A DNA stretch of 5,852 nucleotides, taken from NCBI GenBank assembly GCA_019456245.1, contig VRUF01000189.1:1-5852 (forward strand), given 5' to 3'. Of this stretch, positions 1-5,758 are shown piece after piece. Source of the DNA: Planctomycetota bacterium (GTDB taxonomy: Bacteria > Planctomycetota > Phycisphaerae > Sedimentisphaerales > Anaerohalosphaeraceae). Position 1 is the stretch's first letter. Every line of letters begins with the position of its first letter. The notes beneath the pieces are model-generated. The model ran no database searches and was not told the origin of the DNA. It was given only the letters and a program-made list of their open reading frames with translations. A program made the position numbers and the translations under genes.

Positions 1-346
1 TGTAATGGGTGTCGAACTCGTCCTGCGAAAAAAGCTCGTCCATCTGGTTGATGGCGATCATATCGTAGGGGTGGACACCGATGAGAACCAGTTTCCTGTC
101 GCTGATCTCGGACTGGTACTCGCCGCCGACTTTATAGGTCATCAGGGTCTCTACCGGGGGTTGGAAATACTTTTTGGGCGGCAAAAGCGTAACGTCATAA
201 TCAAGGCGAAGGTCATCAGCAGAATCCAGCGGTCCGAACGCGAACTTGTCTGCTTTGGCTTGGACGCCTACGACATCGTTGTCACCTGCGATGATATTCG
301 CAACAACATTGCCAAAGGCATCCTTATTGATTTTCTTGATGCTCAT
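1..346 (-). CDS. 4Fe-4S hydrogenase/sulfite reductase beta-type subunit, N-terminal part
   Basis: This is the N-terminal 115 residues of a gene that continues past the left edge, so it is partial at its 3' end. The protein starts MSIKKINKDAFG and contains a 'PPKKYFQPPVETL' stretch (about residues 56-68) and 'IGVHPYDMIAINQMDELF' (about 89-106). These resemble the SPKK...P..E and GVRPCDL-type segments of the AsrA/HydB family: the beta subunit of sulfhydrogenase or group 3b [NiFe] hydrogenase, and anaerobic sulfite reductase subunit A. Members of this family carry electrons through two C-terminal 4Fe-4S clusters between a flavin/NAD(P)H subunit and the catalytic subunit. The cluster-binding cysteines would lie outside the window, so they are not seen. 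The ATG has an AGGA Shine-Dalgarno about 9 nt upstream. It follows rex by 23 bp on the same strand and is probably co-transcribed and Rex-controlled. The exact partner enzyme cannot be decided from this fragment. Confidence 0.68.
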   Translation of the reverse strand, partial: MSIKKINKDAFGNVVANIIAGDNDVVGVQAKADKFAFGPLDSADDLRLDYDVTLLPPKKYFQPPVETLMTYKVGGEYQSEISDRKLVLIGVHPYDMIAINQMDELFSQDEFDTHY

Positions 347-369
347 GTTTTCTGTTCCTATTGAGTTTC

Positions 370-987
370 TTACGTATAATACGGTAACATTCCTAATTCC
401 ATAGCCAGGTCGACCGTCCTGACTCTAACTTTTTTTGGTACTGCAAGATATGCCGATGTAAGATTCAAGATGCTTGTCACTCCTGCCTTGACTAGGGCGT
501 CTGCGATCTGCTGAGCAGTCTCCGGCGGTGTAGCAATGATGGCAATCTTTACGCTATTAGCCTTTATTTTGTTTAGTTTTGCAACATCTTTGATTTGAAT
601 TTTGCCAATTTTTTTCCCGATTCTTTTTCCCGCATTATCGTAAATATCGGTAATATTGAAACCATATCGCTGAAAACCCGGAAAACGAGCTATGGCAGAG
701 CCGAGACGCCCTGCTCCTACGAGCACTGTTTTCTGCTCGACATCCAGTTTTAGTATCCGGCGTATCTGTTTGATGAGTGGTTCAACTTCGTACCCTGTCC
801 CCCGCAAGCCGAAGGCCCCGAAATAGGAAAGGTCTTTTCGTATCTGGGGGGGATTTAGCAGCACATATTCGGAGAGGCCGCGGCTTGTGATGTACTTAGT
901 GGATTGTTGGCGCAGAAACAGCAGTGCCCTGAGGTACTGGGGCATTCTCTTGATCGTTTCTTCTGGAACTTTATGGTATCTCATCAT
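370..987 (-). CDS. rex: Redox-sensing transcriptional repressor Rex
   Basis: Rex is a homodimeric cytoplasmic repressor that binds DNA when NAD+ dominates and lets go when NADH rises. It typically controls fermentation, respiration and hydrogenase genes. With the start chosen here the protein is 205 residues, close to the family norm of about 210. The N-terminal winged helix includes 'PPQIRKDLSYFGAFGLRGTGY' (about 46-66), the family hallmark. The Rossmann domain begins with 'VLVGAGRLGSAIA' (about 88-100), followed by 'ITDIYDNAGKRIGKKIG' (about 112-128) and an 'IATPPETAQQIAD' helix. The reading frame stays open upstream to a TTG at 1056, but that TTG is itself the -35 box of the promoter. The added residues would be encoded by the promoter and operator, so the ATG at 987 (or the adjacent ATG at 984) is preferred. 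No clear Shine-Dalgarno is visible. It is first in an operon with the hydrogenase-type subunit and probably autoregulated. Confidence 0.95.
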   Translation of the reverse strand: MMRYHKVPEETIKRMPQYLRALLFLRQQSTKYITSRGLSEYVLLNPPQIRKDLSYFGAFGLRGTGYEVEPLIKQIRRILKLDVEQKTVLVGAGRLGSAIARFPGFQRYGFNITDIYDNAGKRIGKKIGKIQIKDVAKLNKIKANSVKIAIIATPPETAQQIADALVKAGVTSILNLTSAYLAVPKKVRVRTVDLAMELGMLPYYT

Positions 988-1000
988 AATTAGCTTGTGC

Positions 1001-1018
1001 TTGTGTTCACATTCACAA
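1001..1018 (-). promoter_or_regulatory. Rex operator (ROP) in front of rex
   Basis: On the minus strand this reads TTGTGAATGTGAACACAA. The known Rex site is TTGTGAA-N4-TTCACAA, so 12 of the 14 fixed positions match, with one half perfect. It lies just downstream of the predicted transcription start (near 1021) and 13 bp before the ATG of rex. Repressor bound there would block transcription directly. Identity as a Rex site follows from the known consensus; actual binding is inferred. Confidence 0.85.
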
Positions 1019-1027
1019 AGTCTTACG

Positions 1028-1056
1028 AATATATCATTTTCAATGTTCGATGTCAA
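1028..1056 (-). promoter_or_regulatory. Sigma-70 promoter of the rex operon
   Basis: A perfect -35 TTGACA (1056-1051) and a -10 TATATT (1033-1028, five of six matches) are separated by exactly 17 bp on the minus strand. The predicted start of transcription is near 1021, giving a leader of about 33 nt that contains the Rex operator. This promoter overlaps the only longer start option for rex and so argues against it. Confidence 0.85.
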
Positions 1057-1060
1057 AAGA

Positions 1061-1080
1061 TTTTGTGAAATTTTGTGAAA
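1061..1080. repeat. Tandem 10-bp repeat of Rex-like half sites
   Basis: The plus strand reads TTTTGTGAAA twice, head to tail with no gap. Each copy holds TTGTGAA, a perfect Rex half site. The copies are spaced 10 bp apart, about one helical turn, so they face the same side of the DNA. They lie just upstream of the -35 box of the rex promoter (4 bp away). They could be accessory Rex contacts or simply an AT-rich upstream element; the direct orientation differs from the inverted arrangement of a normal Rex site. Confidence 0.55.
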
Positions 1081-1180
1081 TTTCTACTTCGAAACTGTTG
1101 GGTGCAGACAACGACTATGCCTATGGGTATAGTAGGAAAAGGGATTGTGGCACAAGAAGGTTAGAAAAGCGGAAGTTTAG

Positions 1181-1204
1181 AAAAAGCCTGCAAGCTATAC
1201 AGCT
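1181..1204 (-). terminator. Possible weak terminator after dapB
   Basis: On the minus strand, AGCTG and CAGGCT can pair with one bulged G around a 9-nt loop, and a run of five T follows immediately. It starts inside the dapB stop codon, a plausible place for an intrinsic terminator. The stem is short, so this is tentative. The rest of the gap up to the rex promoter (1081-1180) shows no gene or strong site. Confidence 0.3.
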
Positions 1205-2000
1205 ACTCTATACCGAGTACGTTTTTCATTGAGTATAACGATGGTTCTTTGTCGATTACCCATTTTGCCGCCCGGACTGCTCCCCTTGCGAAGTTGTCGC
1301 GGTTGTGTGCGTTGTGGGAGATGGTTACTGTTTCGCCCAGCGCAGAGTAGATAACCGAGTGTTGGCCTGTTATGTCGCCTGCGCGGATTGCGTGCATTCC
1401 TATTGTTCCTTTTTTGCGGAGTGCATCGGTGCCCTGCCGCCCGTGTACAAGGCAGTCTGGGTATTTGCGATCCGTTTCTTCGGCGATAGCCTGGGCCAGG
1501 GAAAGTGCTGTTCCGCTTGGCGAATCCTTCTTGAAACGGTGGTGTGCTTCGGTGATCTCGATGTCATAGTCTTCGCCGAGCATCTTTGCGACTTTTCCGA
1601 CGGTTGCGAACAGAACATTCATTCCTACTGACAGATTGGTCGCGTAGACGATGGGGATCTTGCCGGCAGCATTCTTTAGGCTTTTTAGCTGTGAATCGGT
1701 CAGGCCGGTTGTTGCCAGAATTAGGGCTATGCCATTTTTTGCGCAGTATTCGACGGTGGCATCGGTTGCCTGCGGCAGGGAGAAATCTATCATTACGTCG
1801 GCGGTTTCGGGATATTCGCTGGTGATGTTAACGCCGATTTCACCAATGCCGGCTAGCAGCCCTGCGTCTTTGCCAATGTCGGGATGGGTTGCGATGTCAA
1901 CGGCGGCGATGATGTTGAATGCTTCGGACTCGGCAGCCATGGAGATAACGCGCCGGCCCATACGGCCTGCTGCTCCGTTTATTATTAGAGATGGTTTCAT
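1203..2000 (-). CDS. dapB: 4-hydroxy-tetrahydrodipicolinate reductase
   Basis: DapB reduces 4-hydroxy-tetrahydrodipicolinate to tetrahydrodipicolinate with NAD(P)H in the cytoplasm. This is the second committed step toward meso-diaminopimelate for peptidoglycan and toward lysine. The protein is 265 residues, typical for the family. The nucleotide-binding loop GAAGRMG is at 9-15, with an acidic residue (D35) ending the second strand. 'ATTGL' (96-100) and 'ATNLSVGMN' (120-128) follow. The catalytic signature 'EAHHRFKKDSPSGTA' is at 151-165, where H153 and K157 correspond to the E. coli catalytic His159 and Lys163. The C-terminal 'HNAHNRDNFARGA' (229-241) is also typical. The frame is open further upstream to 2105, but that extension covers the promoter. 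The ATG at 2000 has AGGG 8 nt before it and puts the Rossmann strand at the very N-terminus. No other dap gene is in the window, so it seems to be transcribed alone. Confidence 0.97.
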   Translation of the reverse strand: MKPSLIINGAAGRMGRRVISMAAESEAFNIIAAVDIATHPDIGKDAGLLAGIGEIGVNITSEYPETADVMIDFSLPQATDATVEYCAKNGIALILATTGLTDSQLKSLKNAAGKIPIVYATNLSVGMNVLFATVGKVAKMLGEDYDIEITEAHHRFKKDSPSGTALSLAQAIAEETDRKYPDCLVHGRQGTDALRKKGTIGMHAIRAGDITGQHSVIYSALGETVTISHNAHNRDNFARGAVRAAKWVIDKEPSLYSMKNVLGIE

Positions 2001-2043
2001 ATCGGTATCCCTGATCATTTGACTTAATTTTGTCTGAACAGTG

Positions 2044-2071
2044 AGTATAGCAGATTTAATATAGTATACAA
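2044..2071 (-). promoter_or_regulatory. Predicted dapB promoter
   Basis: On the minus strand, a -35-like TTGTAT (2071-2066) and a -10 TATACT (2049-2044) are 16 bp apart. TGC directly before the -10 makes it an extended -10 (TGnTATACT), which would compensate for the weak -35. Predicted transcription starts near 2037, leaving a leader of about 37 nt. Confidence 0.55.
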
Positions 2072-2128
2072 GGGCGGTTTTTGGGTGAAAAATGCGTTTT
2101 CCCACTAAAATTGTGGATATTATTTCTT

Positions 2129-2157
2129 TTGACAGCCGAATAAATAGAGGTTATCTT
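2129..2157 (+). promoter_or_regulatory. Predicted promoter of the membrane protein / radical SAM operon
   Basis: A perfect -35 TTGACA (2129-2134) is followed after 17 bp by TATCTT (2152-2157, four of six matches to the -10 consensus). Transcription would begin near 2164, about 80 nt before the membrane protein start. It is divergent from the dapB promoter. Confidence 0.55.
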
Positions 2158-2181
2158 GCCTAAAACGCCCTTTGGGGCAAG
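2155..2181. repeat. Inverted repeat over the -10/start region
   Basis: CTTGCC (2155-2160) and GGCAAG (2176-2181) form a perfect 6-bp dyad. Inside lies a second, competing pair, GCCC (2167-2170) and GGGC (2175-2178). The outer dyad overlaps the predicted -10 and the transcription start, as a repressor operator would. No terminator-like T run follows. It might also fold as a small 5' hairpin in the RNA. Confidence 0.4.
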
Positions 2182-2200
2182 AGATTACGGGAGTAACAAA

Positions 2201-2248
2201 ATGGTGGCAATGACTTTAAACGGGGTGAAGACGGGAGTTGTTTCATGA
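2201..2248 (+). CDS. Possible 15-codon leader ORF
   Basis: A short frame encodes MVAMTLNGVKTGVVS. It has a well-placed Shine-Dalgarno (GGGAG, 2189-2193, 7 nt before the ATG). Its TGA overlaps the ATG of the next gene as ATGA. The next gene carries the same kind of signal (GGGAG at 2233-2237, also 7 nt before its ATG). The arrangement suggests a translated leader coupled to the membrane protein gene. The peptide matches nothing I recognise, and such a short ORF could arise by chance. Confidence 0.35.
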   Translation: MVAMTLNGVKTGVVS

Positions 2249-2751
2249 AAAATAAACATATGAGTTTCGATATATTTGTGATCGTTCTTGTGATACTTAC
2301 CGGCGCCGGTTTTGGGGCCTTAATTGGGTTTGCTTATTATTTTATGTCAGATATTCTTGTTGGGGCTGGGTTACTATTTGGAATTATTGGCGGGTATGTT
2401 GCCGCAAGAATATATTTGCATTTGTTACCTGTGATTTGTGCAAAAGGGTATAAGAAATCTACCGTCTGGGTGCTGAATTCTCTGGTAGCGACTGGCTGCG
2501 GTGTTCTTTGTACCACTTTAATTCATGGAGTAATGTTGATAATGCGAAGTAAAATTACAGGAGACACAGTAGCAACTCCGCTGCACCTTGAAGGCTTTCG
2601 GCTTTTTATCATGATATGTGAAACCATTGGTGCCGCTGCTGGTTTTGTTGTTGGCGGTGTTTGTTCGTGGGTTTATTTGTCGAAAGTAATTGACGTAAGT
2701 GATGAGGTTATTGAAAAAGAAACCGGCTTGATCGATGCGGCCGGACAATAA
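2245..2751 (+). CDS. Hypothetical four-helix inner-membrane protein
   Basis: I do not recognise this 168-residue protein. It has four likely membrane helices at about 10-32, 36-62, 74-99 and 119-146. The first two are glycine-rich ('GAGFGALIGFA', 'GAGLLFGIIGGYVAA'), as in tightly packed helices. A basic loop 'KGYKK' (67-71) between helices 2 and 3 suggests that side faces the cytoplasm. The C-terminal tail (about 147-168) is acidic and soluble. There is no signal peptidase site and no obvious catalytic motif. The ATG has GGGAG 7 nt upstream and overlaps the stop of a possible leader ORF. The radical SAM gene follows after 24 bp on the same strand, so the two are probably one transcript. It could anchor or assist a membrane-associated pathway run by its neighbours, but that is only inference from position. 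Confidence 0.8.
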   Translation: MKNKHMSFDIFVIVLVILTGAGFGALIGFAYYFMSDILVGAGLLFGIIGGYVAARIYLHLLPVICAKGYKKSTVWVLNSLVATGCGVLCTTLIHGVMLIMRSKITGDTVATPLHLEGFRLFIMICETIGAAAGFVVGGVCSWVYLSKVIDVSDEVIEKETGLIDAAGQ

Positions 2752-2775
2752 TGAGGTTTAATTTTAGGGGTTTTT

Positions 2776-4002
2776 ATGCGATTACGGGATTGGGCTACGC
2801 TTACACCGGTGTTTGTCCATTGTCTTGGCAAGCTTTCTTTGCGGCATTTGTGGTATCTTGGCAAGCAGTTTCGCAATGAGAATCCGCATCCCCATGACGG
2901 CAAGCTGTATGTGAACACTTTTTTTCCGCCGTACCCTTCCAAAGCGTTCGATAAATTTCTCGCCTCGGTCATCGACAGAAAGCGGGTGCCTTATTCGACT
3001 TATTTCGCCGTCACCGACAAGTGCCCTTATCGATGCGCACATTGCAGCTATGGGATGCATGAAAAAGGTACGCTCGATACCGAGACAGCGATCGGGATAA
3101 TTAAGCAGATCGTTGCGCTTGGTACGGTAACGCTGGGGTTTACAGGCGGGGAACCTTTGACCAGACCGGATATCGCAGAACTTGTCGCCGCAACCGGCGA
3201 TGAAACGGCAAGCATACTGTTTACGACGGGACATCGCCTGAACGTCGAACTTGCAAAAAAACTAAAAGAGGCGCAGCTTGGGTGTCTTACTGTCGGAATA
3301 GAATCCGACGAGCGAGATGAACATGACAGTATTCGCGGCGGGTCGGGTTCGTTCGACGAGGCTTTGGCGGCTATCGAAACTTCTCTAAAAGCCGGGATTT
3401 ACACCGCAATATCGACTGTGGGGATACGCCATAAAATAGTAAGCGGTAAAATTGAACGCATTGCAGGACTTGCCGAAAAACTGGGGGTTCACGAATTTCG
3501 AATCCTCGAACCGATCCCGACGGGCAGTTTTACCGGGGAAACTGACGAGGTGCTTACCCGAGCCGAATCAGAGAGGCTGTCCAACTTTCACAAACAGCAT
3601 AACAGGCAAAATCGGGGGCCTGCGATCTCGAGTTTTTCCTATCTCGAATCTAACGAGATGTTCGGATGCGGCGCGGGGTTTCATCACCTGTTCGTTGATG
3701 CGGTGGGCAACGTTTGTCCATGCGATCTTACGCCGCTTTCGTTCGGAAATATTCTTGAAGAACCACTGGCCGACATCTGGTCAAATATGGGCACGATTTT
3801 CTCTTTGCCGCGGTGCGGCTGTATGATGAAAGAGATATCCAAAAATGGCGGGGAAATAAAGCCGGGTTGTAAGCTTCCGCTGGAAAAACAAGAAAGTGTG
3901 GCGATGTGTAAGAAGCTTTGTCCGGGAAAAAAATTGCCGGCCGTATATGAAAATCTGTTCAGGGGCCAAAAACTACCAGATCGAGAATTGATCCAAAAGT
4001 GA
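2776..4002 (+). CDS. Radical SAM protein with SPASM-like cysteine-rich C-terminus
   Basis: Radical SAM enzymes cleave S-adenosylmethionine at a 4Fe-4S cluster to make a 5'-deoxyadenosyl radical. This 408-residue protein has the cluster motif CX3CX2C as 'CPYRCAHC' (C83, C87, C90), the SAM-binding 'GGEP' (124-127), and the 'HDSIRGGSGSFDEAL' segment (183-197) usual in this superfamily. The C-terminus resembles a SPASM/twitch domain: 'GCGAGFHHLFVDAVGNVCPC' (C298, C314, C316) and 'GNILEEPLADIW' (324-335). Further cysteines follow at 347, 349, 365, 378 and 382, enough for auxiliary Fe-S clusters. The first 75 residues are a family-specific extension. It recalls PqqE/NirJ/Ahb-type enzymes, but the substrate is unknown. 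Shine-Dalgarno AGGGG lies 5 nt before the ATG. It follows the membrane protein by 24 bp and overlaps the prenyltransferase end by 44 bp on the opposite strand. Confidence 0.92.
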   Translation: MRLRDWATLTPVFVHCLGKLSLRHLWYLGKQFRNENPHPHDGKLYVNTFFPPYPSKAFDKFLASVIDRKRVPYSTYFAVTDKCPYRCAHCSYGMHEKGTLDTETAIGIIKQIVALGTVTLGFTGGEPLTRPDIAELVAATGDETASILFTTGHRLNVELAKKLKEAQLGCLTVGIESDERDEHDSIRGGSGSFDEALAAIETSLKAGIYTAISTVGIRHKIVSGKIERIAGLAEKLGVHEFRILEPIPTGSFTGETDEVLTRAESERLSNFHKQHNRQNRGPAISSFSYLESNEMFGCGAGFHHLFVDAVGNVCPCDLTPLSFGNILEEPLADIWSNMGTIFSLPRCGCMMKEISKNGGEIKPGCKLPLEKQESVAMCKKLCPGKKLPAVYENLFRGQKLPDRELIQK

Positions 4003-4798
4003 TGAGAAAAATCTCGGCATAGACATATCGAATCGCAACGGCGGGCTTTTTGAATGCTGCGACGATGGCGAGTATAACCGATACGGACGAAGCCAGCAGA
4101 TAGACCCATTTGCAATAGCCCAGGAAAAACGGAAGTGTTGCTGTCAGGGACGCAGTGATGATGATGATCCGCGCGGCGGGTAGAAACCAGGTTTTCGTGC
4201 TTAAATTATTCAACGCCCTGCCATCAATAACTCTGTCACCGATCGTGTCCCTAACGTCCTTTAGCATCTCATAACCCATTGCGGTAAAGAACAACCACAC
4301 GGGCAGGATGTAAAGAACATTTACTCGCAAACTATCGGATGCTCCAGTGACCGTAAACGCAAGCGGGTAAAGCGACGTTGTTAAAAACGCAACGAGTATG
4401 TCCTTGAAGATGCCGATGCGTTTGGAGAGAAAATCGTACAAAACCAGCATCACAGCAAGCATGGTTATCCCAGCGAAGAACATAGGAGTGCAATGCCATG
4501 CAAGAACTATTGCCGCGGCAAACAGAATCACGGCAAGAACCATCGCAGTCTTGATATTAACTTTTCCATGGGCCAATGGACGCAACGGACAATTGATCCT
4601 GTCGACGACGATGTCACAGATGTCGTTTAGAACATACCCTGCCGAAATCACACAAAACAGCGACCCGAAAGAAAGCATCGTCTTGCCGGAAATGCTTTTG
4701 AGATTTCCGCCGGTCAGGTACGCTAATATAACAACGAATCCACCGGCAAGGGGAAGTGAATAGTAAAGTCGCATCAGTCTGATTAGTCCTTTGATCAT
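3959..4798 (-). CDS. UbiA-superfamily prenyltransferase
   Basis: UbiA-family integral membrane enzymes move a polyprenyl chain from its diphosphate to an acceptor such as a quinone precursor, a heme or glycerol phosphate. The 279-residue protein has both Mg-diphosphate motifs: 'NDICDIVVDRINCPLRPL' (58-75; N58, D59, D62, D66) and 'KDVRDTIGDR' (180-189; D181, D184, D188). 'YDFLSKR' (121-127) lies between them. About nine membrane helices are apparent, at roughly 12-30, 41-60, 84-101, 106-122, 130-150, 160-177, 206-225, 230-248 and 258-276. The second motif with preceding 'YEMLKD' resembles the branch containing MenA-like and geranylgeranylglycerol-phosphate transferases; the acceptor cannot be assigned. 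The ATG overlaps the methyltransferase stop as ATGA and has no strong Shine-Dalgarno, pointing to translational coupling. The 3' end overlaps the radical SAM gene tail-to-tail. Confidence 0.93.
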   Translation of the reverse strand: MIKGLIRLMRLYYSLPLAGGFVVILAYLTGGNLKSISGKTMLSFGSLFCVISAGYVLNDICDIVVDRINCPLRPLAHGKVNIKTAMVLAVILFAAAIVLAWHCTPMFFAGITMLAVMLVLYDFLSKRIGIFKDILVAFLTTSLYPLAFTVTGASDSLRVNVLYILPVWLFFTAMGYEMLKDVRDTIGDRVIDGRALNNLSTKTWFLPAARIIIITASLTATLPFFLGYCKWVYLLASSVSVILAIVAAFKKPAVAIRYVYAEIFLITFGSILDLVVFGP

Positions 4799-5667
4799 TT
4801 TTGGGCGATCCCCGCCAAATATCGATGCGTTATTTTAATACTGTCATCTCGCTTATATTTTTCTTCGATGATCTCGGCAAACCGTTTAAAAATTTCTTCT
4901 CCGTCTTCATCTCCTGCGGCGTATTCAAAACCTGCCGCTGCCCCGGTTGCGCCGAGCCTTGCGACAGCTTCTTCGCCGGATGAGACAGTGTATGACCTGC
5001 TTCCGGCGTCAACGTATTGCGGTTTGAATCCGCATAGCCTAAAGAGCAAAGCGAGATGCCGCCTGCCGGTTAGAAATTTAAACCGCATAAGATTGGCAAG
5101 CTTTTGCGGGTTTTCGGCGAAGGCCAGAAAAGAACAATACATAACTTCTCTTAGCGAAAAGATTGTATTGTCTATGATTGCGACTGTGCCTTTAGGTTTT
5201 AGAACACGTTTTATCTGCCTGAGTACCGCAAATGGCTTTGAATATCCCAGCCCCCAACAACAGGTTATTATGTCGGCGTTTTCGGTTGGCTGGGCCTTTA
5301 GGTATTCGAGAATATCGGAATGAACGAACCGGCAGTTGTCGGGATAATTATCTCTTGCCTGTGCGAGCATTCCTTCGGAAGCATCGACACCGATCACCCT
5401 AAAGCCGCTTTTGCCGGCGAGCAGACCGGCGGCAAATCCGGTTCCGCAGGTAAGGTCAATTGCGGTCTTTGAATGTTGCATATCCAGCCTGTTTATGAGT
5501 GAACCGGTAAGGTCCCTCATGTGGGACGTCCAGGCGGCATCATATCCGTCGCTGATGCGGTCATAGCTTTTTGAGACAAGTTTGCCGCAGTTGCATGGCT
5601 TAATAAAAGCCAAATGGATAATACGTGCGACGAGTTTAAAATATCTTTTCCGCTGGTTTCGGGACAT
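4795..5667 (-). CDS. Class I SAM-dependent methyltransferase (UbiE-like fold)
   Basis: This soluble 290-residue enzyme should transfer a methyl group from SAM to a small-molecule acceptor. Motif I is 'AIDLTCGTGFAAGLL' (69-83), a variant of the usual LDxGCGTG loop. The acidic residue that binds the SAM ribose is D95 in 'VIGVDASEGMLAQAR' (91-105). 'SDILEYL' (117-123), 'ADIITCCWGLGY' (131-142) and 'RVLKPKGTVAIIDN' (154-167) match the later motifs. The C-terminal 120 residues, including a methyltransferase-11-type cap region and an acidic stretch near 252-258, probably set substrate choice. The N-terminus is basic ('RNQRKRYFK') and may touch the membrane. The gene precedes and overlaps the UbiA gene by ATGA, so the substrate is probably related to the prenylated product. 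No Shine-Dalgarno fits the ATG; its promoter lies right against it. Confidence 0.9.
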   Translation of the reverse strand: MSRNQRKRYFKLVARIIHLAFIKPCNCGKLVSKSYDRISDGYDAAWTSHMRDLTGSLINRLDMQHSKTAIDLTCGTGFAAGLLAGKSGFRVIGVDASEGMLAQARDNYPDNCRFVHSDILEYLKAQPTENADIITCCWGLGYSKPFAVLRQIKRVLKPKGTVAIIDNTIFSLREVMYCSFLAFAENPQKLANLMRFKFLTGRRHLALLFRLCGFKPQYVDAGSRSYTVSSGEEAVARLGATGAAAGFEYAAGDEDGEEIFKRFAEIIEEKYKRDDSIKITHRYLAGIAQK

Positions 5668-5673
5668 ACCCCA

Positions 5674-5701
5674 ATTCTACGCAATAAGCATCGGCTTTCA
5701 A
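5674..5701 (-). promoter_or_regulatory. Promoter of the methyltransferase-prenyltransferase operon, possibly leaderless
   Basis: On the minus strand, TTGAAA (5701-5696, five of six) and TAGAAT (5679-5674, five of six) are 16 bp apart. The -10 ends only 6 nt before the ATG at 5667. Transcription would therefore start at or within a base or two of the A of the ATG, giving an mRNA with no 5' leader. The GGGG just before the ATG is too close to act as a Shine-Dalgarno. Confidence 0.6.
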
Positions 5702-5729
5702 GCACTAACAATTTAAGTAGAGAATTTTG

Positions 5730-5758
5730 TTGAAGTGTGGTTGTTTTTTTCGTATATT
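5730..5758 (+). promoter_or_regulatory. Predicted ssrA promoter
   Basis: TTGAAG (5730-5735, four of six) and TATATT (5753-5758, five of six) are separated by 17 bp. Transcription would start near 5765, about 20 nt before the mature tmRNA end. This fits the known processing of pre-tmRNA by RNase P. It is divergent from the methyltransferase promoter, with 28 bp between the two -35 boxes. Confidence 0.6.

Noticed and set aside
5..364. Open 119-codon frame on the plus strand
   Set aside because: It is the shadow of the minus-strand hydrogenase-type subunit, whose protein shows family motifs and a Shine-Dalgarno. The plus-strand protein has none.
988..1056. N-terminal extension of Rex from a TTG start
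   Set aside because: The extension is encoded by the -35 box, the -10 box and the Rex operator, and would make the protein longer than usual. The ATG at 987 gives a normal length.
1050..1232. 60-codon plus-strand frame between rex and dapB
   Set aside because: It overlaps the rex promoter and the end of dapB, and has no Shine-Dalgarno or recognisable protein features.
2001..2105. N-terminal extension of DapB
   Set aside because: It covers the predicted promoter. DapB proteins begin directly at the Rossmann strand, as here from the ATG at 2000.
2822..2872. Direct repeat TCTTGGCAAG at about 2823 and 2863 within the radical SAM gene
   Set aside because: It encodes two similar L-G-K segments in an amphipathic N-terminal region. 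Two short copies in coding sequence are not enough to call a site.
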